In this document: one piece after another, positions 23,693-35,700 of the stretch
How positions within the stretch are numbered: the stretch's first letter is position 1
How the letters are laid out: the number at the start of each line of letters is the position of its first letter
The notes under the pieces: generated by a model
What the model was told of the DNA's origin: nothing
The model's database searches: none
Seen by the model: the letters and a program-made list of their open reading frames with translations, nothing else
Made by a program: the position numbers and the translations under genes
Origin: Bagarius yarrelli
Lineage: Eukaryota > Chordata > Actinopteri > Siluriformes > Sisoridae
Direction of reading: 5' to 3'
Assembly: GCA_005784505.1 (NCBI GenBank)
Contig: VCAZ01000063.1
Location: forward strand, 519,501 to 583,500
Length of the DNA: 64,000 bases

Positions 23693-25673
23693 TCCAGGTC
23701 AACCTGATGCACTGTTCATCTAATAACCATTCAATTATTTATAAAAAACAAAAAAACATCCCGACTTAATGGTGATTTACACATTTCATTTCACATAGTC
23801 TTATAATGTAACATTAAGCTGGACAATCTAAAATATAAAAAGGCACAAAACTGTCTAATTAGTGATCTTTAGTGATGCAATGCAAAGTAGCACTGCATAA
23901 AAAATAGAGCACACTTTTTAATGCACAGTTATAGTGATGCTTCCAGCAGAATCATCTCTACCTTCTGTAGTAGCTTATTGACTGATTAATGGACTCAGAT
24001 CTGAAGTGGAGTTATTAAAATGCAGTGCTGATACAGGAACATGATCTACTCCTGTCAGAAAGTAGATCTGTGTGAAAAAAAAAATACAGAGAAATGTCCA
24101 AATAAACTAAAACACAGATTATATCATATAATACAGTCTTATTATCACAGATGCATCTGTTGTGACTTAATTAATTGATTCATGTCTGGACAACAGTATA
24201 CATAATTACTGACATACTAAGAAAAGTGTTTTTGAAATAAATAGGCATTTGGTTTGTATTATTTTTTCTAGTAAAGTTTTCAGTAAAGCTGTAAATGAGG
24301 TGTTAGTGACTGAACTCATGTCATACCTGGGCGATGTGGTAATATTACCAGTAAATACCAGTAAAGCTGCTTCATAAAGGATAAAACAAAACAGAGTTGT
24401 GAGTTTATATCAACTTTGGGTTTATGCTTTAAGTAGAATTAGTCTTTATTACTTGAGATTAATTAATCTACAGTGCAGAATACTCAATAGTTTTCTTTAT
24501 GTGCTATCTTAAATTTTCTTTTTAAACAGTTGCATATAAAAGAATAAAATACGATAAGAAAAAAAGACCAAAGCAGAATAGAAAAGAAGTTTGTATTTAT
24601 TTTATATTGATGCTTTTAGAAGAATGAATATACCGGTATGTGAAAAGCATTTAGTCAAATGTATTATTATTATTATTAATGTAACTTGTCCTTTAGAAGT
24701 ACTATATTAACTATTAATTACTAAATGTCTTTATAGAATAAAGATGCAATTTGTATTAATTACCTTTTCATTACTTTTAATGTAATATCAATACTGTATT
24801 TTAATAATAGCGATATACTGTCTGTGAAATAGGATAGTGTAGATTTGAATAGTTTGCAGTTTGTAATAATTTTCTTGTTTATGTCTTTTATTATTGCATT
24901 AATGATAGAGTTATGATAATATATTGACTTATATGATATAATAAAATTATATTAATTTTAATATTCATGCCTTTAGCAGAAATGTATTTTAAATTTTCAT
25001 GTTTATCGATTTGTAATATTATATCCAAATTTCAGCCAATTAAATGCATTACGATGATCATATAGTTACTAAAATTTATAATAGAACTAAATTTAATGGT
25101 ATTCGAGCATTCTTTTGAACATGGCTTGCTGGGTTCTTGTTAATGAGCTGCTTCTTTCTCACTGTCAGTCCATTCCTAACACCTCAGATATTTTTTATTG
25201 CATGGAAGCGCAGCTGTTAAGCCCACAAATAGAATTGCCCGTGCCTATAATATAGTTGCATCAATATGTTACAAAATTGTTGATTCAGTTTTCTTTCTGT
25301 AACTTTTTTTTATTTCCACTAAAGTGTCTGAGTTCAGTTGGGATTCAGGAGTGCGCACTTAACATCACATCATTTTTTTTAGTGTACGAAAACTTGGCAT
25401 GCTTATACGGCTTATAGGTTTTATCAGGAACTCGATGATGGATGATGGACTGCCATCTTGTACATTTACTTCAGTAACTTAAGCGCACTGATGTCATGGG
25501 CTGTGCGTCGATTTGGGGTTCCTTCTGACTGTCTGTCTGTCTGTGCGGTTTTGGGGATTGCATTACTGTGGCGAGGGGAGCATGATTATTCGTTTCAGTC
25601 CTCTGCTTTTAAGCCTCATAATTGATAGCAGATTGCTTGGTTTGGGTAAGCATGTGTGTCGCTTCAGCCCACG

Positions 25674-25699
25674 AGTGTGTGTGTGTGTGTGTTTGTGTG
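25674..25699. repeat. (GT)n microsatellite in intron 1
   Basis: GT run with one TTT interruption. Confidence 0.9.
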
Positions 25700-26082
25700 C
25701 ATCTTCTCAGCTCTTCAGCTTGCTGACGAAGGCATTTCTTTGCCCCCCTCTTCCCATGTTTTTTTCCCAAACCTCTGTCTCTCATGCCCTTAATTCTGCC
25801 AGGCGCACAGTTAAGAGACCAACTCTTCCCAAGAATAAAAATAAATTTTCAGGCTCTACTGTAGGCCGCACACTTGGCTCTTTAAAAATAGTATAATATC
25901 AGCAAAAGAGGGACTTAAGCTTTTTTTCATGTGCTTGGTAATCTACAGCAGCTCACGTCCCTGTTAAGCAGCTCCGCTAAGCCTGAAATGCAAACAAGCC
26001 ATAGCACGAGGAGAGAAAACCGAAAACCCTGTGTGCATGTAGGCAACAAATGCAGATGTACCTGCAGCAGAGTGTGCTGTAT

Positions 26083-26088
<6 letters not shown>

Positions 26089-26117
<29 letters not shown>
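26089..26117. repeat. (GT)n microsatellite in intron 1
   Basis: About 14 GT units, 240 bases before exon 1B. Confidence 0.95.
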
Positions 26118-26118
<1 letters not shown>

Positions 26119-26119
26119 A

Positions 26120-26354
26120 TAAGTGAATCACAGACTGCCTCAAAGTCAAAAAAAGGAACTAGTAAGAGGCGGATCTGGCTATGAGAGAACCCTGAGAATG
26201 AGGCGCAGGTGGTTTTTTTTCTTTTTTCACAAGAGTAAGGAAGAGATAAGAGCTCCGGTGTGACTGAACAGGATGTCAAAAGTCACTGCTGCTCTGCATG
26301 AGGAGCTGCTGATACACAGCAGCATTTAAACACTTCTTCCCACAGACGCACAAG
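26120..26354 (+). promoter_or_regulatory. nfatc1: Putative P2 promoter region upstream of exon 1B
   Basis: The only basis is position: it immediately precedes the alternative first exon. It is less AT-rich than the rest of intron 1 and holds a CAGCAG/GAGCTGCTGATA stretch and TTTAAA at 26327-26332. No CpG island or clear TATA box at a fixed spacing is visible. P2 in mammals is weak and constitutive; equivalence is inferred. Confidence 0.4.
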
Positions 26355-26442
26355 ATGGGATCCGGACATAAAGAGCCCGAATTTGATTTTAGCTTTCTGT
26401 TTGAGTACGGCAGCCGAGGCGGAGAGATGGAAATGGAGAGAG
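26355..26442 (+). CDS. nfatc1: NFATc1 alternative first exon 1B (beta N-terminus)
   Basis: An ATG opens 29 codons plus one base and stops at the donor AG|GTGTGT. It is the same phase as exon 1A, so it joins exon 2 in frame. The peptide contains EFDFSFLFEY. This matches the NFATc1 beta N-terminus (EFDFEFLFEF type) and, more distantly, the NFATc2 N-terminus (DFSILFDYEY), a short acidic/aromatic transactivation motif. In mammals exon 1B is transcribed from the second promoter, P2, inside intron 1, exactly this position. The preceding bases (cttcttcccacag) also resemble a splice acceptor. Joining exon 1A to that acceptor would hit a TAA within nine codons, so use as a first exon is preferred. Confidence 0.82.
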
Positions 26443-27306
26443 GTGTGTTGGGCAGGTGGTAGTGTGTGTGTGTGTGTTTATGTGTTTGGGTTTGTACATG
26501 TTTTTTCAGGTCTATATGGTTGAATTAGTTTTTATAGTTTGATTTATTAGGCATAAAATACTATCTGCAATAGCTGCTATCCTGTTCATTTACACTGGAA
26601 ATGTTGTTAATATTTTGTTCCTTAATTCACATTTTTTTCAGATTTATCCATTAAAAATATAAAGTTCCTATTAATTTTTTTTATATTATTCATTGTGCGT
26701 GCAAGAGAGTGTGAAAAAGGCAGAAAATAGAGAGAGTAAAAGGTTAAAAATCAGGTTATTTTTGTTTTTTTATTATTATTATTTTTAACCAAAGAATCTA
26801 TTCAAGAATGACAGCTGTTTTTTTTATAGCATCTGCTTGTGGAAATAGTCTGTCACACACTAATTTTAGTCAGTCTGCCCACGCATTTTGTAATGCATGG
26901 CATGTTCATCATTTCACGTGGTGTCCTGGTTATGTACCGCAATATAGATTCAAGTGAAGGGGATGGCCACAAAAATCATCACTGCTCAAACAGAACACAG
27001 TGTTTTTTTTATTAGAAACCTGAATGAGTATTGAGAAAGGGGAAGGATAGGGACATTTTTAAATAATTAAAATTAACTTTTACAAATAATCAATAATCTT
27101 TGCTGTATTGTTGGAATGTGTGGTTTTAGGTTTATAAAACCTATTATAATCTTTTATTGTCATTTCTTACTTTCCATATCATTATGCAAATCTTTACTTG
27201 CCTTGAAGTACATTTTAAAATGAGCCTATATGACACTTAAAATAATAAATAAATGTTGTGCTTTTGTCTTTTGCTTCTCATCATCCTTTTCTTTGTTTTT
27301 TTACAG

Positions 27307-28288
27307 AGGCTTTTAGCTACACACCAAATGTTAGTCTGTCTCTTCCACTTGGAATGGCCAACCCCTGCTTGGCATCTCAGTATCACAATCTTCAATCAAG
27401 CCCCATTATCTCCGGCTCATCCTGCCACCAATCAAGCTACGGACTCCACGAGAACACCATGGCTCCCAACTACTACTTCCCAGGGCTCCGTCCCAATGGT
27501 GCACCACCTCTGGAGAGGCCACGTATTGAGATCACTTCCTATAGCCAGATGCCTGAGGAAGAGGTGGAGGAAAGTGGAACCATGGGCCCTGTGGCTAAGC
27601 GAGTCAACATTGTAACCCTGACCCTGCCCAGTGCCGATGGGTACCGTGACCCGAGCAGTTTGAGTCCTGCAAGTAGCTGCAACTCAGAAGCATCCTATGA
27701 ATCTGGTTTTTACAACTATGAAAATTCACCCCAGAATTCACCCTGGCAGTCGCCCTGTGTCTCGCCCAAGTGCTTACCCTCTTCGATGCTGTCTTTCCCC
27801 CCTCATGGCCATGCCCCTGGTCCCTCACCTCGTCACTCCCCTTCCTCCTCACCCAATGATGACATTGGAAGTCACGGCAAGAGAAAGTATAGCTTCAATG
27901 GCACACCTTACGGCCATGCACCAGTTATCTCGCCCAACCACTCACCTGGGGCTTCACCTCAGGGTTCACCAAGGCTTGAGGAAAGCTGGCTGGGAACCAC
28001 TAACCAGTACACCAATTCAGCCATCGTAGCAGCCATCAACGCCCTCAGTACAGATGGCTTGCCTGATCTTGGTGATGGTGTTCCCAACAAGAGCCGTAAA
28101 ACCAGTTTAGAGCACAATGCCAGCATGGGCCTAAAGGTGGAGCCAGCAAATGATGATGAGGGAACAGAACTTGTCCCGGAGGACTACAACTCCAACCGTA
28201 TGCCATTTAAAAAGGAGAGCTACTGCTCAGGATTCCTGGATGTACCGCCTCATTCATACTCATGGCCCAAGCCCAAACCTTACCTCAG
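27307..28288 (+). CDS. nfatc1: NFATc1 exon 2 (calcineurin-regulated NFAT homology region)
   Basis: Encodes residues 42-369 (alpha numbering). In order it shows: the PxIxIT calcineurin docking site PRIEIT (27519-27536, residues 113-118); a serine-rich segment SLSPASSCNSEASYES; three SP boxes starting at residues 182 (SPQNSPWQSP), 215 (SPRHSPSSSP) and 250 (SPNHSPGASP); the nuclear signal KRKY (27879-27890, residues 233-236); a SUMO-type LKVEP (28131-28145); and the second calcineurin site LDVP (28236-28247, residues 352-355), before the WPKPKP motif. Calcineurin removes phosphates from the serine-rich and SP segments to expose the nuclear signal. Between SP box 2 and the KRKY signal the fish protein is shorter than the human one. 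Acceptor is tttttttacag; the donor gtattt is weak. Confidence 0.95.
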
Positions 28289-29404
28289 GTATTTAATTAT
28301 ACACACCATAAAGTGGAGATACTCCAGTCAAAACAATTAAAAATTCAAGTCAGACACACACGTGCTTTAATCAACTTGTGGTTAAATTTACATTATAACT
28401 TTGAATGTAAATTACTGTTTGTCTAGAATACCCTTTATCATAGCAGTATGGGTATCAAGGTAAACAGTTAATGCATATTTCACGTGTCCCTTTCTGAAGA
28501 CTGGTGCAATGGATTCAGGTTCCATAGCAACCAATACATAAACACGAACACACAATTTTATTACTTTGTTGTTTTTACCATGTTTAACAAGCCTCTGGGT
28601 CCACCAGCGGTCATAGTGCAAGATTGTGTATACGTATGCATACTTTCCTCCGCCGGCATGCTTTCCTGCCGGAAATCAAGTGTTTGAGGGTGATAGTGTG
28701 GAACAGGAAGTGATAGTGTCAGTGCTGGTGGCGCTGACTGCAGATTCTCCTTCCCTCTCAGACACATTAGGCCGATAAAAGACAGATAAAAGTGCAGAGG
28801 GAAGCTGGTTCATTTTGGGTCAGCAAACACACCAAAAGTTCCAAGAGGATGCCTGAGATTGTGTCCATTTGTGTTGCTTTAGGCTGCGTCGTCCAGGCAT
28901 CCGGATTTACTGAAATTTCACTTCGTCAATGTGTGTTTTGTGTGTGTTTTCACATGGCAATGTGTTCTCCCATTTCTTGCTCACTCAATCACTCACTCAC
29001 TCACTTACTCAGGACAACAGAGAATTTTCTTTGTACAAAACCCAAAGTTCAAAACTTAACTAAATTCATCCACTTAAAAGCATAAGCGCTTTTGTGGAGA
29101 CCCAGACTGATGAGTTGTTGAACTCATGGAACACTTAAACAAAACGCATGCTTTACTCATTAATTATTTTAAAAGATGAGAAAAACATCCACAATTAGCT
29201 GACAGACTTGAAAATTAAGAATGTCAGGCTATGAGTACCACAGATTAAAATTAGAGACAATGATGAAATGAAGTGGTCCGGGTCCCAGATTCTGAAAACA
29301 GGTTTCACTCATCTGATTAATGTCTGCTAGTCTTTGAGTGTGTGTACAGTATGTCTATGTAATTTATAAATGTTAATGAAGTGTTCTGTTCTCTGATTTG
29401 GCAG
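28289..29404 (+). other. nfatc1: Intron 2
   Basis: About 1.1 kb, donor gtattt and acceptor gatttggcag. I see no repeats or exons in it apart from a short CACT/TCAC run near 28980-29005. Confidence 0.85.
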
Positions 29405-29564
29405 CCCGTCTCTGCCTGCTCTTGATTGGCAGCTGCCATCCTGCTCAGGTCCCTACAATCTGCAGATCGAGGTGCAGCCAAAGTCCCACCATCGTGCCCA
29501 CTATGAGACCGAGGGGAGTCGAGGGGCTGTAAAGGCTCTGTCAGGAGGACACCCTGTGGTGCAG
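29405..29564 (+). CDS. nfatc1: NFATc1 exon 3 (start of Rel-homology domain)
   Basis: The first base completes a serine codon begun in exon 2; 53 codons follow (residues 370-422). It encodes the start of the NFAT Rel-homology DNA-binding domain, with PALDWQLP, then IEVQPKSHHRAHYETEGSRG. The RAHYETEGSRGAVKA loop (residues 399-413) is the base-contacting recognition loop of NFAT proteins and is unchanged at the residues I recall as essential. The exon ends in phase 0 at CAG|gtatgc. It reads straight into exon 4 to give the family sequence HPVVQ-LYGYMESEPL. Confidence 0.95.
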
Positions 29565-30827
29565 GTATGCCAACCTTTATGTCGATAGTAAGAAAATTCT
29601 GCAAAAAAATATTTTTGGTAATTTAACAAAAGCTATTTTTTCTCTTTTAACCAAAATGTTTCAATCATTTATTGCCCACATATTAATTGGCTTGTCTTTT
29701 TTTAAATGCAGGGAGAAAAAGTCTTTTTAGCAGTTCTGTATTTTAATAAAAAAGTTACTTCATTAATTCAAACATAGACTTGAATTATAGTCATGACATT
29801 ATTTCAATAGAATGAAAGAGGTTCCTTCTTTATTCTCTCAAAAAAAGTACAAATCAAGCAAAACTACCTTGACTATGAGCTTATAATCATGCTTCTACAC
29901 TACGTCTTTTAAAATATCACATGCATTTAGTCTAAAATAAATAAACATAACTTTATTTCACATAATTTATAAAAATGTGTTAACAGTTCTGCTGGCTGAC
30001 GGCCTAAGCTTTTTTTTCTGAAGGTGACATAAAGAAAAAGAAAGAAAAAAGGAGCGAGTGTGTGCACTTTTGAGTGACATGCTGGTGTGTATGTGTTATT
30101 AATGGACCGTGAAGTCCGCAGTCAATCGACTACACCGTTTGTAGGAGCGAATTGCAGTGGCGCATATTATCACAATTACTACAGTGCAAGAGCGCCCTGT
30201 CTAACTGTTGTGTTTGGCAGGCGTTTTAGGACCAACGTCACTCTCACCTGCATTACTAAACACATGTTAGAAAAAAGCATTATCTATTTTTTTGTCCTGA
30301 ACTTCCCTCTTAATTCGCTTCTTGGTTTATCCAAGGTGGAAAGTGCACTTAAAAGTGCAATGCTACGTGTGCGTATGTGGTCGGGAGTGACGTCCGTGTG
30401 GCCATGAAATCAATAATGTAATACATTCAGACGCAGACACACTGGCGCTCTGCTGCCGTCTTTTGGTAAAGGCAGTAGTCGAGCCATTGCAGCTGTTTTC
30501 CAAACCATTATTTTCTCCCTAGTCGAACAAGGGCACTTTCACTTCCCAGCACAGCTGCTGCCGCCCAGCCAGTTTCAAACCTAATTCATCAACTCTCAGG
30601 TGTTATTTATAATCCATTTCCTGCCTCAGTAAAAGTCATGTCTCAATGTTGATGTTGAATTTGTTAACACAAGGCACATAGACATTAAGCAATGTAGTTT
30701 GTCTTATGCTTGCCAGTAACAGCTGGACTTGACTAAGCTTTTGCCACTCCATCTCTCATGGGATTAATGGCATCTCATGGGATTAATGGCATGGACTTGA
30801 AGTAAATGCCTTAAGTTTGTCACTACT

Positions 30828-30931
30828 TTTTACAGCAAAGTGAAATTGTTTCTTCTTAGTAAGTTGGGGTCAGAGTGCAGGGTCAGGGTCAACAACTCAG
30901 TGCCTTAACCAATTGAGCCACCGCTGCCCCA
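30828..30931 (-). repeat. tRNA-SINE relic with internal deletion
   Basis: ttacagcaaagtgaaattg and agtaagttggggtcagagtg then jump directly to caactcagtgccttaacc and gagccaccgctgcccc; the middle of the SINE is missing. Confidence 0.7.
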
Positions 30932-31539
30932 CTTTAAGAGCAAAATATGGGAACAAACAAATGAACACTGATAACTTTGGTCTGAAGCCTAAAGTCCACT
31001 AACACCTGACCATCATACCCTTATGTGCTAGTTTCCAAACTACAATTAAAGGCACACAGTTCATCAAATAGATTTATATGCCTCATCACTGGAACCAAAA
31101 GGTCTAGCCTTGTCCACAAAAATCAGGGCCTTGTACACAAAACAGATGAAGATGAAGATATGGAGTGATGGGCTTGGTGTAAAATACCTCCAATGATTTG
31201 CAATAAGCCCTGACTTTAACCCTACTAAACAAATAGGATAAAATGGATAGCCAACTGGATATCTGCAAAGAGCATAATTACTAGTTAAAACTCTTTGCAG
31301 AAGAGAGAATAGCGATTATAGAAACTGCAAAGGGGAAGTACATCTGAAATGAGATGTTCCAAATGCACATATTTATAGCATTATAGTCAGGTGTCAACAA
31401 GTTTTTGAAAATTGTACAGTGTAATGTTTAATCTAATTAAATTAAATACTACTTCAGCAACACACTTTATCTGCCATGCGCAGGTTAGCATGTTTCTTGT
31501 AACTTTTACTTTTTTTTGTTATGATTTAATGCCTTAACT

Positions 31540-32000
31540 GCTCCAGTTTGGGGTAAATATATGATCGCCATTGTAAGCCTGTGGCCTTTTGAGTAGGGAG
31601 CAGAAGCTTATTTGCTGCTCTCTTGGCTGAGTTAGGCAATCCTGTCTAGTGAAAGAGGCACTGGGAGAAACACGCTTTAGCTTAGTCACGCTTCACGTTA
31701 ATGATCCAAAGCTGGAAGTAGAGCGGGTTGTAATTTCAAGCCCCCTGCCTCCATCCCTCCTTACTAACACTCCTTGCCTGAGCATAATTCAGATCATAGC
31801 TCCCAGGTAAATACAGTAATAAAGAGCAGGTTTTGGGCGGGTGCATGGCAGCCATGGAGAACAGCAGCAGGAGGAGTGGAGAGGGTGTGGGGCACAGGGA
31901 GTCAACAGACAGGCAGCTGAGCCACAGCAGAGCTTTTTCCCCTTTGGGACTCTCTGCTTCCTGCTGATTAAGGACCCTAGGCACCAGTGATGCCCCTATA
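31540..32000. other. Candidate conserved non-coding block in intron 3
   Basis: GC-richer, non-repetitive, with a gagcataattcagatcatag stretch and TTTTCCCC. No open frame has NFAT or other recognisable similarity. Function unknown. Confidence 0.25.
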
Positions 32001-32207
32001 GAGGTATAGCATGATATAGAGGGCAGAGAGGGACAAAAGTCCCATAGCCCAGCTGATGTTTCTGTGCTGGGACCCCATGAGCTCTTGTCTTATTGTTGAT
32101 GTCATTTCTGGTGAGCCATTCATCAAGTACTCCCAAGTCAATCCATGGGCTGACACTCCAGAATGTTTCCTTTCATGCATCAACACACACATACGCACAC
32201 ACACACT

Positions 32208-32794
32208 AGGGCTGCACAATACAGTGGTACCTTGACTTAAGAATGTCCCAACTATCGAGTTTATTTGAGATACAAGTCGTCTCTCGGCCGATGTATTGCT
32301 TCAAGTTGCGAGCTAAGAAATTGCGGAATAATAGCATTTTAATTCATTTTAATGGGGAAAATTGATTTGACATACGGGTAATTTGAGTCACAAGCTCCGT
32401 TACAGAATGAATTAAACTTGTAAGTCAAGGCACCACTGTATATTGTTTGTATATCGACAGGGTAATGTGTGTATCTGCAATAGTCACATTATAGGATGTG
32501 CAATATCAAGTGGGGATTATAACTGACTGCAGCACAGTTCAGAACTCATGTGATTTGTCGATTAATTGCGATGTTTAATAACCGAGTGAAAGTTTAGAAT
32601 ATGCTTATAATTTGTGTATTATATTTTAAGCATTTAAGCATAATTGATGCATTCTCTTACAACATCACCCCAATCCCAAATAATGAATTCTGTACAAATA
32701 GAGCTGTTTAATTCATTTGGTAAAATGTTTTCATATTGCAAAAACAAAATATTGCTATGTAAAGTTTTTTTTTTTTTAAATATCGTGCAGCCCT
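32208..32794. mobile_element. hAT-like miniature element hosting a mariner MITE
   Basis: Ends agggctgcacaata on the left and tatcgtgcagccct on the right are inverted repeats of the AGGGCTGCACGATA type, seen in many vertebrate hAT elements. Flanks cacacact and cacacaaa are a near 8-bp duplication, although they lie in CA-rich DNA. About 370 bases remain after removing the nested element; no transposase. Confidence 0.8.
32222..32438. mobile_element. Mariner-like miniature element (217 bp), nested
   Basis: Inverted ends CAGTGGTACCTTGACTTA and TAAGTCAAGGCACCACTG, flanked by TA on both sides (32220-32221, 32439-32440), as Tc1/mariner elements require. Deleting it restores the outer hAT end cacaata-ttgtttgta. 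Confidence 0.88.
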
Positions 32795-35700
32795 CACACA
32801 AACAGACACACATACACATTGCTTCATTTGTGGTGTTGACAATTTTCCTGGATGATGAAACAAGAATACAAACAAAGTGGTAGCTACCGGTGGCAGCCTT
32901 TCCTTATTAAACAGATTCACATCACACTTAATTTGTATAACCATTGGAACCATATAACCATTTTTAATTTTCTGGCCCATGATGTAAACAGCTTGAACAT
33001 CAACAAAAATGGTAGCCCCCTTATCCCTTTTTAAAAGTAGATATGTATTGTTGAATCCCTTTTACCAGTTCTGCCAAACACACACACACTTCATAAAGTT
33101 TCACAGAGTTGACAGAAAGCTTTGTCCCCTATTTAGACGTCTGTGAATTTGCCAGCTGACCATTCTGTATTTCCCTGTGTCTGTATGGCTTATTATGGTG
33201 GAAGCTGACCCCTGTAGCCACTTTTCCTTTTCTTTAGCTACTGCCAACCACAATACTAATGAGAAAGGTGTCTGCCTGGGTAAAATCCACATTGCTGCAC
33301 CACAGACATTGCCAACATCTACATGATGGTTTTTAGAGGCAGTTTGTGGGGAATCTCAAGGTCTACCTTTGAGGAAAGGAGCACCTTAGGAATTATGGAT
33401 TTTCCATCAATTTAAAATAAATATTATAAGTGTTTGCCAGTCCAAAATCGTGTAGAATTATGTTTTAGGAGAGTGAAGACCAAGCTATGACCTAAGAAAT
33501 ATTCCTATAACAGGAAACTATGTTCCTATGCTTTAAAGGCAGTTTTATGTGGATTTGGCAAATAATAAAAAAACAAAAAAAACTGGAATCCCCACCTTTA
33601 AACAAACCTGGAATCCCTATCATTTTTTCATATTGAAGTACAGATGAAAGCTCTATAAAAAAAAATCAAGAAAGTATCATCTCGCAAATTATTACTGTCT
33701 CATCTTTATGTAAAGAGCCATTAAACACTCCATGCCCAGATTTTCTTTTCTTTGGGGGGGCTCCCCTTACTCAAGACCTTGGTATTGGGAAACCACTAAT
33801 TGCAACCATGGAGTAACTCGAAAAATGCTGTGCGACGGCAACATTTTCATTGGTCTGAGGTGCTGACCACAGATTTATGAGGTAAGGCATCGTTGGTCGC
33901 CACTAAGATCACGGGCACTGGAATCCTGCACACGTCAGTGTGTAGCCTTTGGCAAGGCGCTTCAGTACAAAGATGGTTATTTTTAAGCCGTCAAATTTAA
34001 ACACTGCTTATGATCATGATCTTTGGTCTAGACATGGGGAGCTCTAAACACTGACCCTCAACGAGATTCGTTTTGCATTCGCGTTTTAATACCCACCACA
34101 GAGTATTGTCACTCTGCCGACAACTATAAAAGCAACAATGATTACTGAGGCAGCCAATTACAATAAAGCTTTCTTTCTCTCACTCTCTCTCACACACACA
34201 CATACTGTATATAGCAAATACTAAGTGAATCAACAGAGAGCTAATAAAAGGGACCCTAGGGTGGGGGAGACAAGACTGAGATAAGTGCAGATTTAATTTG
34301 GTACTGAGAGGCCTCGCTGGGTGACAGTCAGTGCCTATGAGCGAATGTTATAATAGACCAGGGCTCCCCTCCCTCCTTCTCTATAACCTTGCACTCTTAC
34401 AGTTTCTCTCCCTCTCCCCTTTTCTACGCCACGTGGACTAGACCAGTCCTACCTACCACTGTGAAAATATACAGCAGAAATGAGCTTAAATAAGTTGCAT
34501 AAAAATAGAAAATACAGAGAATAAAAATGTGAAAATGAAGCTTGCTTAATCAAATGATGTCACTACTCATCAGCGTCTCATTTCCTTAAACAAATGTGAT
34601 CAGTGCAATTCCTGGAGCTATGTGACCCAATAATACTAACGTGTTTCCAGAGAGGATATTTCAGTAATGACTTGAAGCTATACTGATTGCCTGTTTACAA
34701 TTTTTTTAGACCTAATAAACAAACCTAAATAAACTGACTAATCAATACCAAGTAGACCTTGAGTGCAAGAGATGTTTACAGGTTGGCACTCAAAACACTC
34801 CTATCCAAAATAGAACACAGAGAACCAAGTCTGAAGAACTACTTTGATTTTTTTATTTTAAATATAGTTTATTAAGTAAAATTGGTTCATTTTAGTTTAA
34901 TTGGATTTTAACAAAGCTGATATTTTAAAAATATAAAATAATATAATCAAAAACTGACTGCCACTAGTTGTCAATAATTTTAGATATCAGGGACAGGCAC
35001 ATACACTCAGAACCTACTAATTCTTGCAATTATCCAGAAATTATGCAGACAATGGTCAAAATGCAAGTTTCCAAAAAAAAATGGTTCAAAAATAAATAAA
35101 TAAATAGTTGACAACAGACAACAACAACTATCTGAGGAGTTTGGAAAGGAGATTGGAAAAATGTGTACATGTGTGTTATGTAAGTAGTCAGTGAGTTTAA
35201 CTAAAACACACTCAGTAGCCTGGATGTGTCATCCATACGTCCCCATTTTCCAGATATTTATTAGTAAAACATGGCTTAAAACTTAAAGCTTAAAAGAAAA
35301 TAAAGTCTTAAGCACCCATCATGCCAACAGACCTAACCACAAATCTCTAACAGTCATTTTGATTTCATGGTGTATTTTAGAGTGTTTCAATTACTGCAGA
35401 TAAAGAGAGAGGGGGGGAAGTTAAGAAGAGCACATATGGCAAATAAATCTAGGGGTTTTGCCAAAAACCTTGTTACGCTACTTACAGAAAGTCCAGCATC
35501 ACTGCAAGCTACCTTACCTCATTCATCACTTCCTTTTACATATGAGGTCACTTTTGCTTTGAATGAAGCCAGCTGTAGTTGTCGCCCTACACCACTAGAG
35601 CTGTGAGCTCAAAAATCATTTCCCACAGACACATAAAAGCTGAGGTTACGCCTGGTTAAAAAATACACACAGAATGACTGCACTACCGTGCTAAGCAGGA

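Larger units (their letters stand above)
23625..27306 (+). other. nfatc1: Intron 1 (exon 1A to exon 2), containing exon 1B
   Basis: About 3.7 kb with donor gtgaga and acceptor tttttttacag. It opens with a GT/GC-rich tract (23637-23690), is AT-rich and featureless from 23.7 to 25.1 kb, and has a more complex stretch at 25.1-25.9 kb. Further GT repeats lie at 25674-25699, 26089-26117 and 26461-26478. Mammalian Nfatc1 intron 1 is known to hold an endocardial valve enhancer with NFAT sites. I cannot identify a homologous block here by eye. Confidence 0.85.

Noticed and set aside
27253..27615. Second open frame across exon 2, and the reverse-strand frame at 27604-27852
   Set aside because: Shadows of the NFATc1 reading frame, which is unambiguous by similarity.
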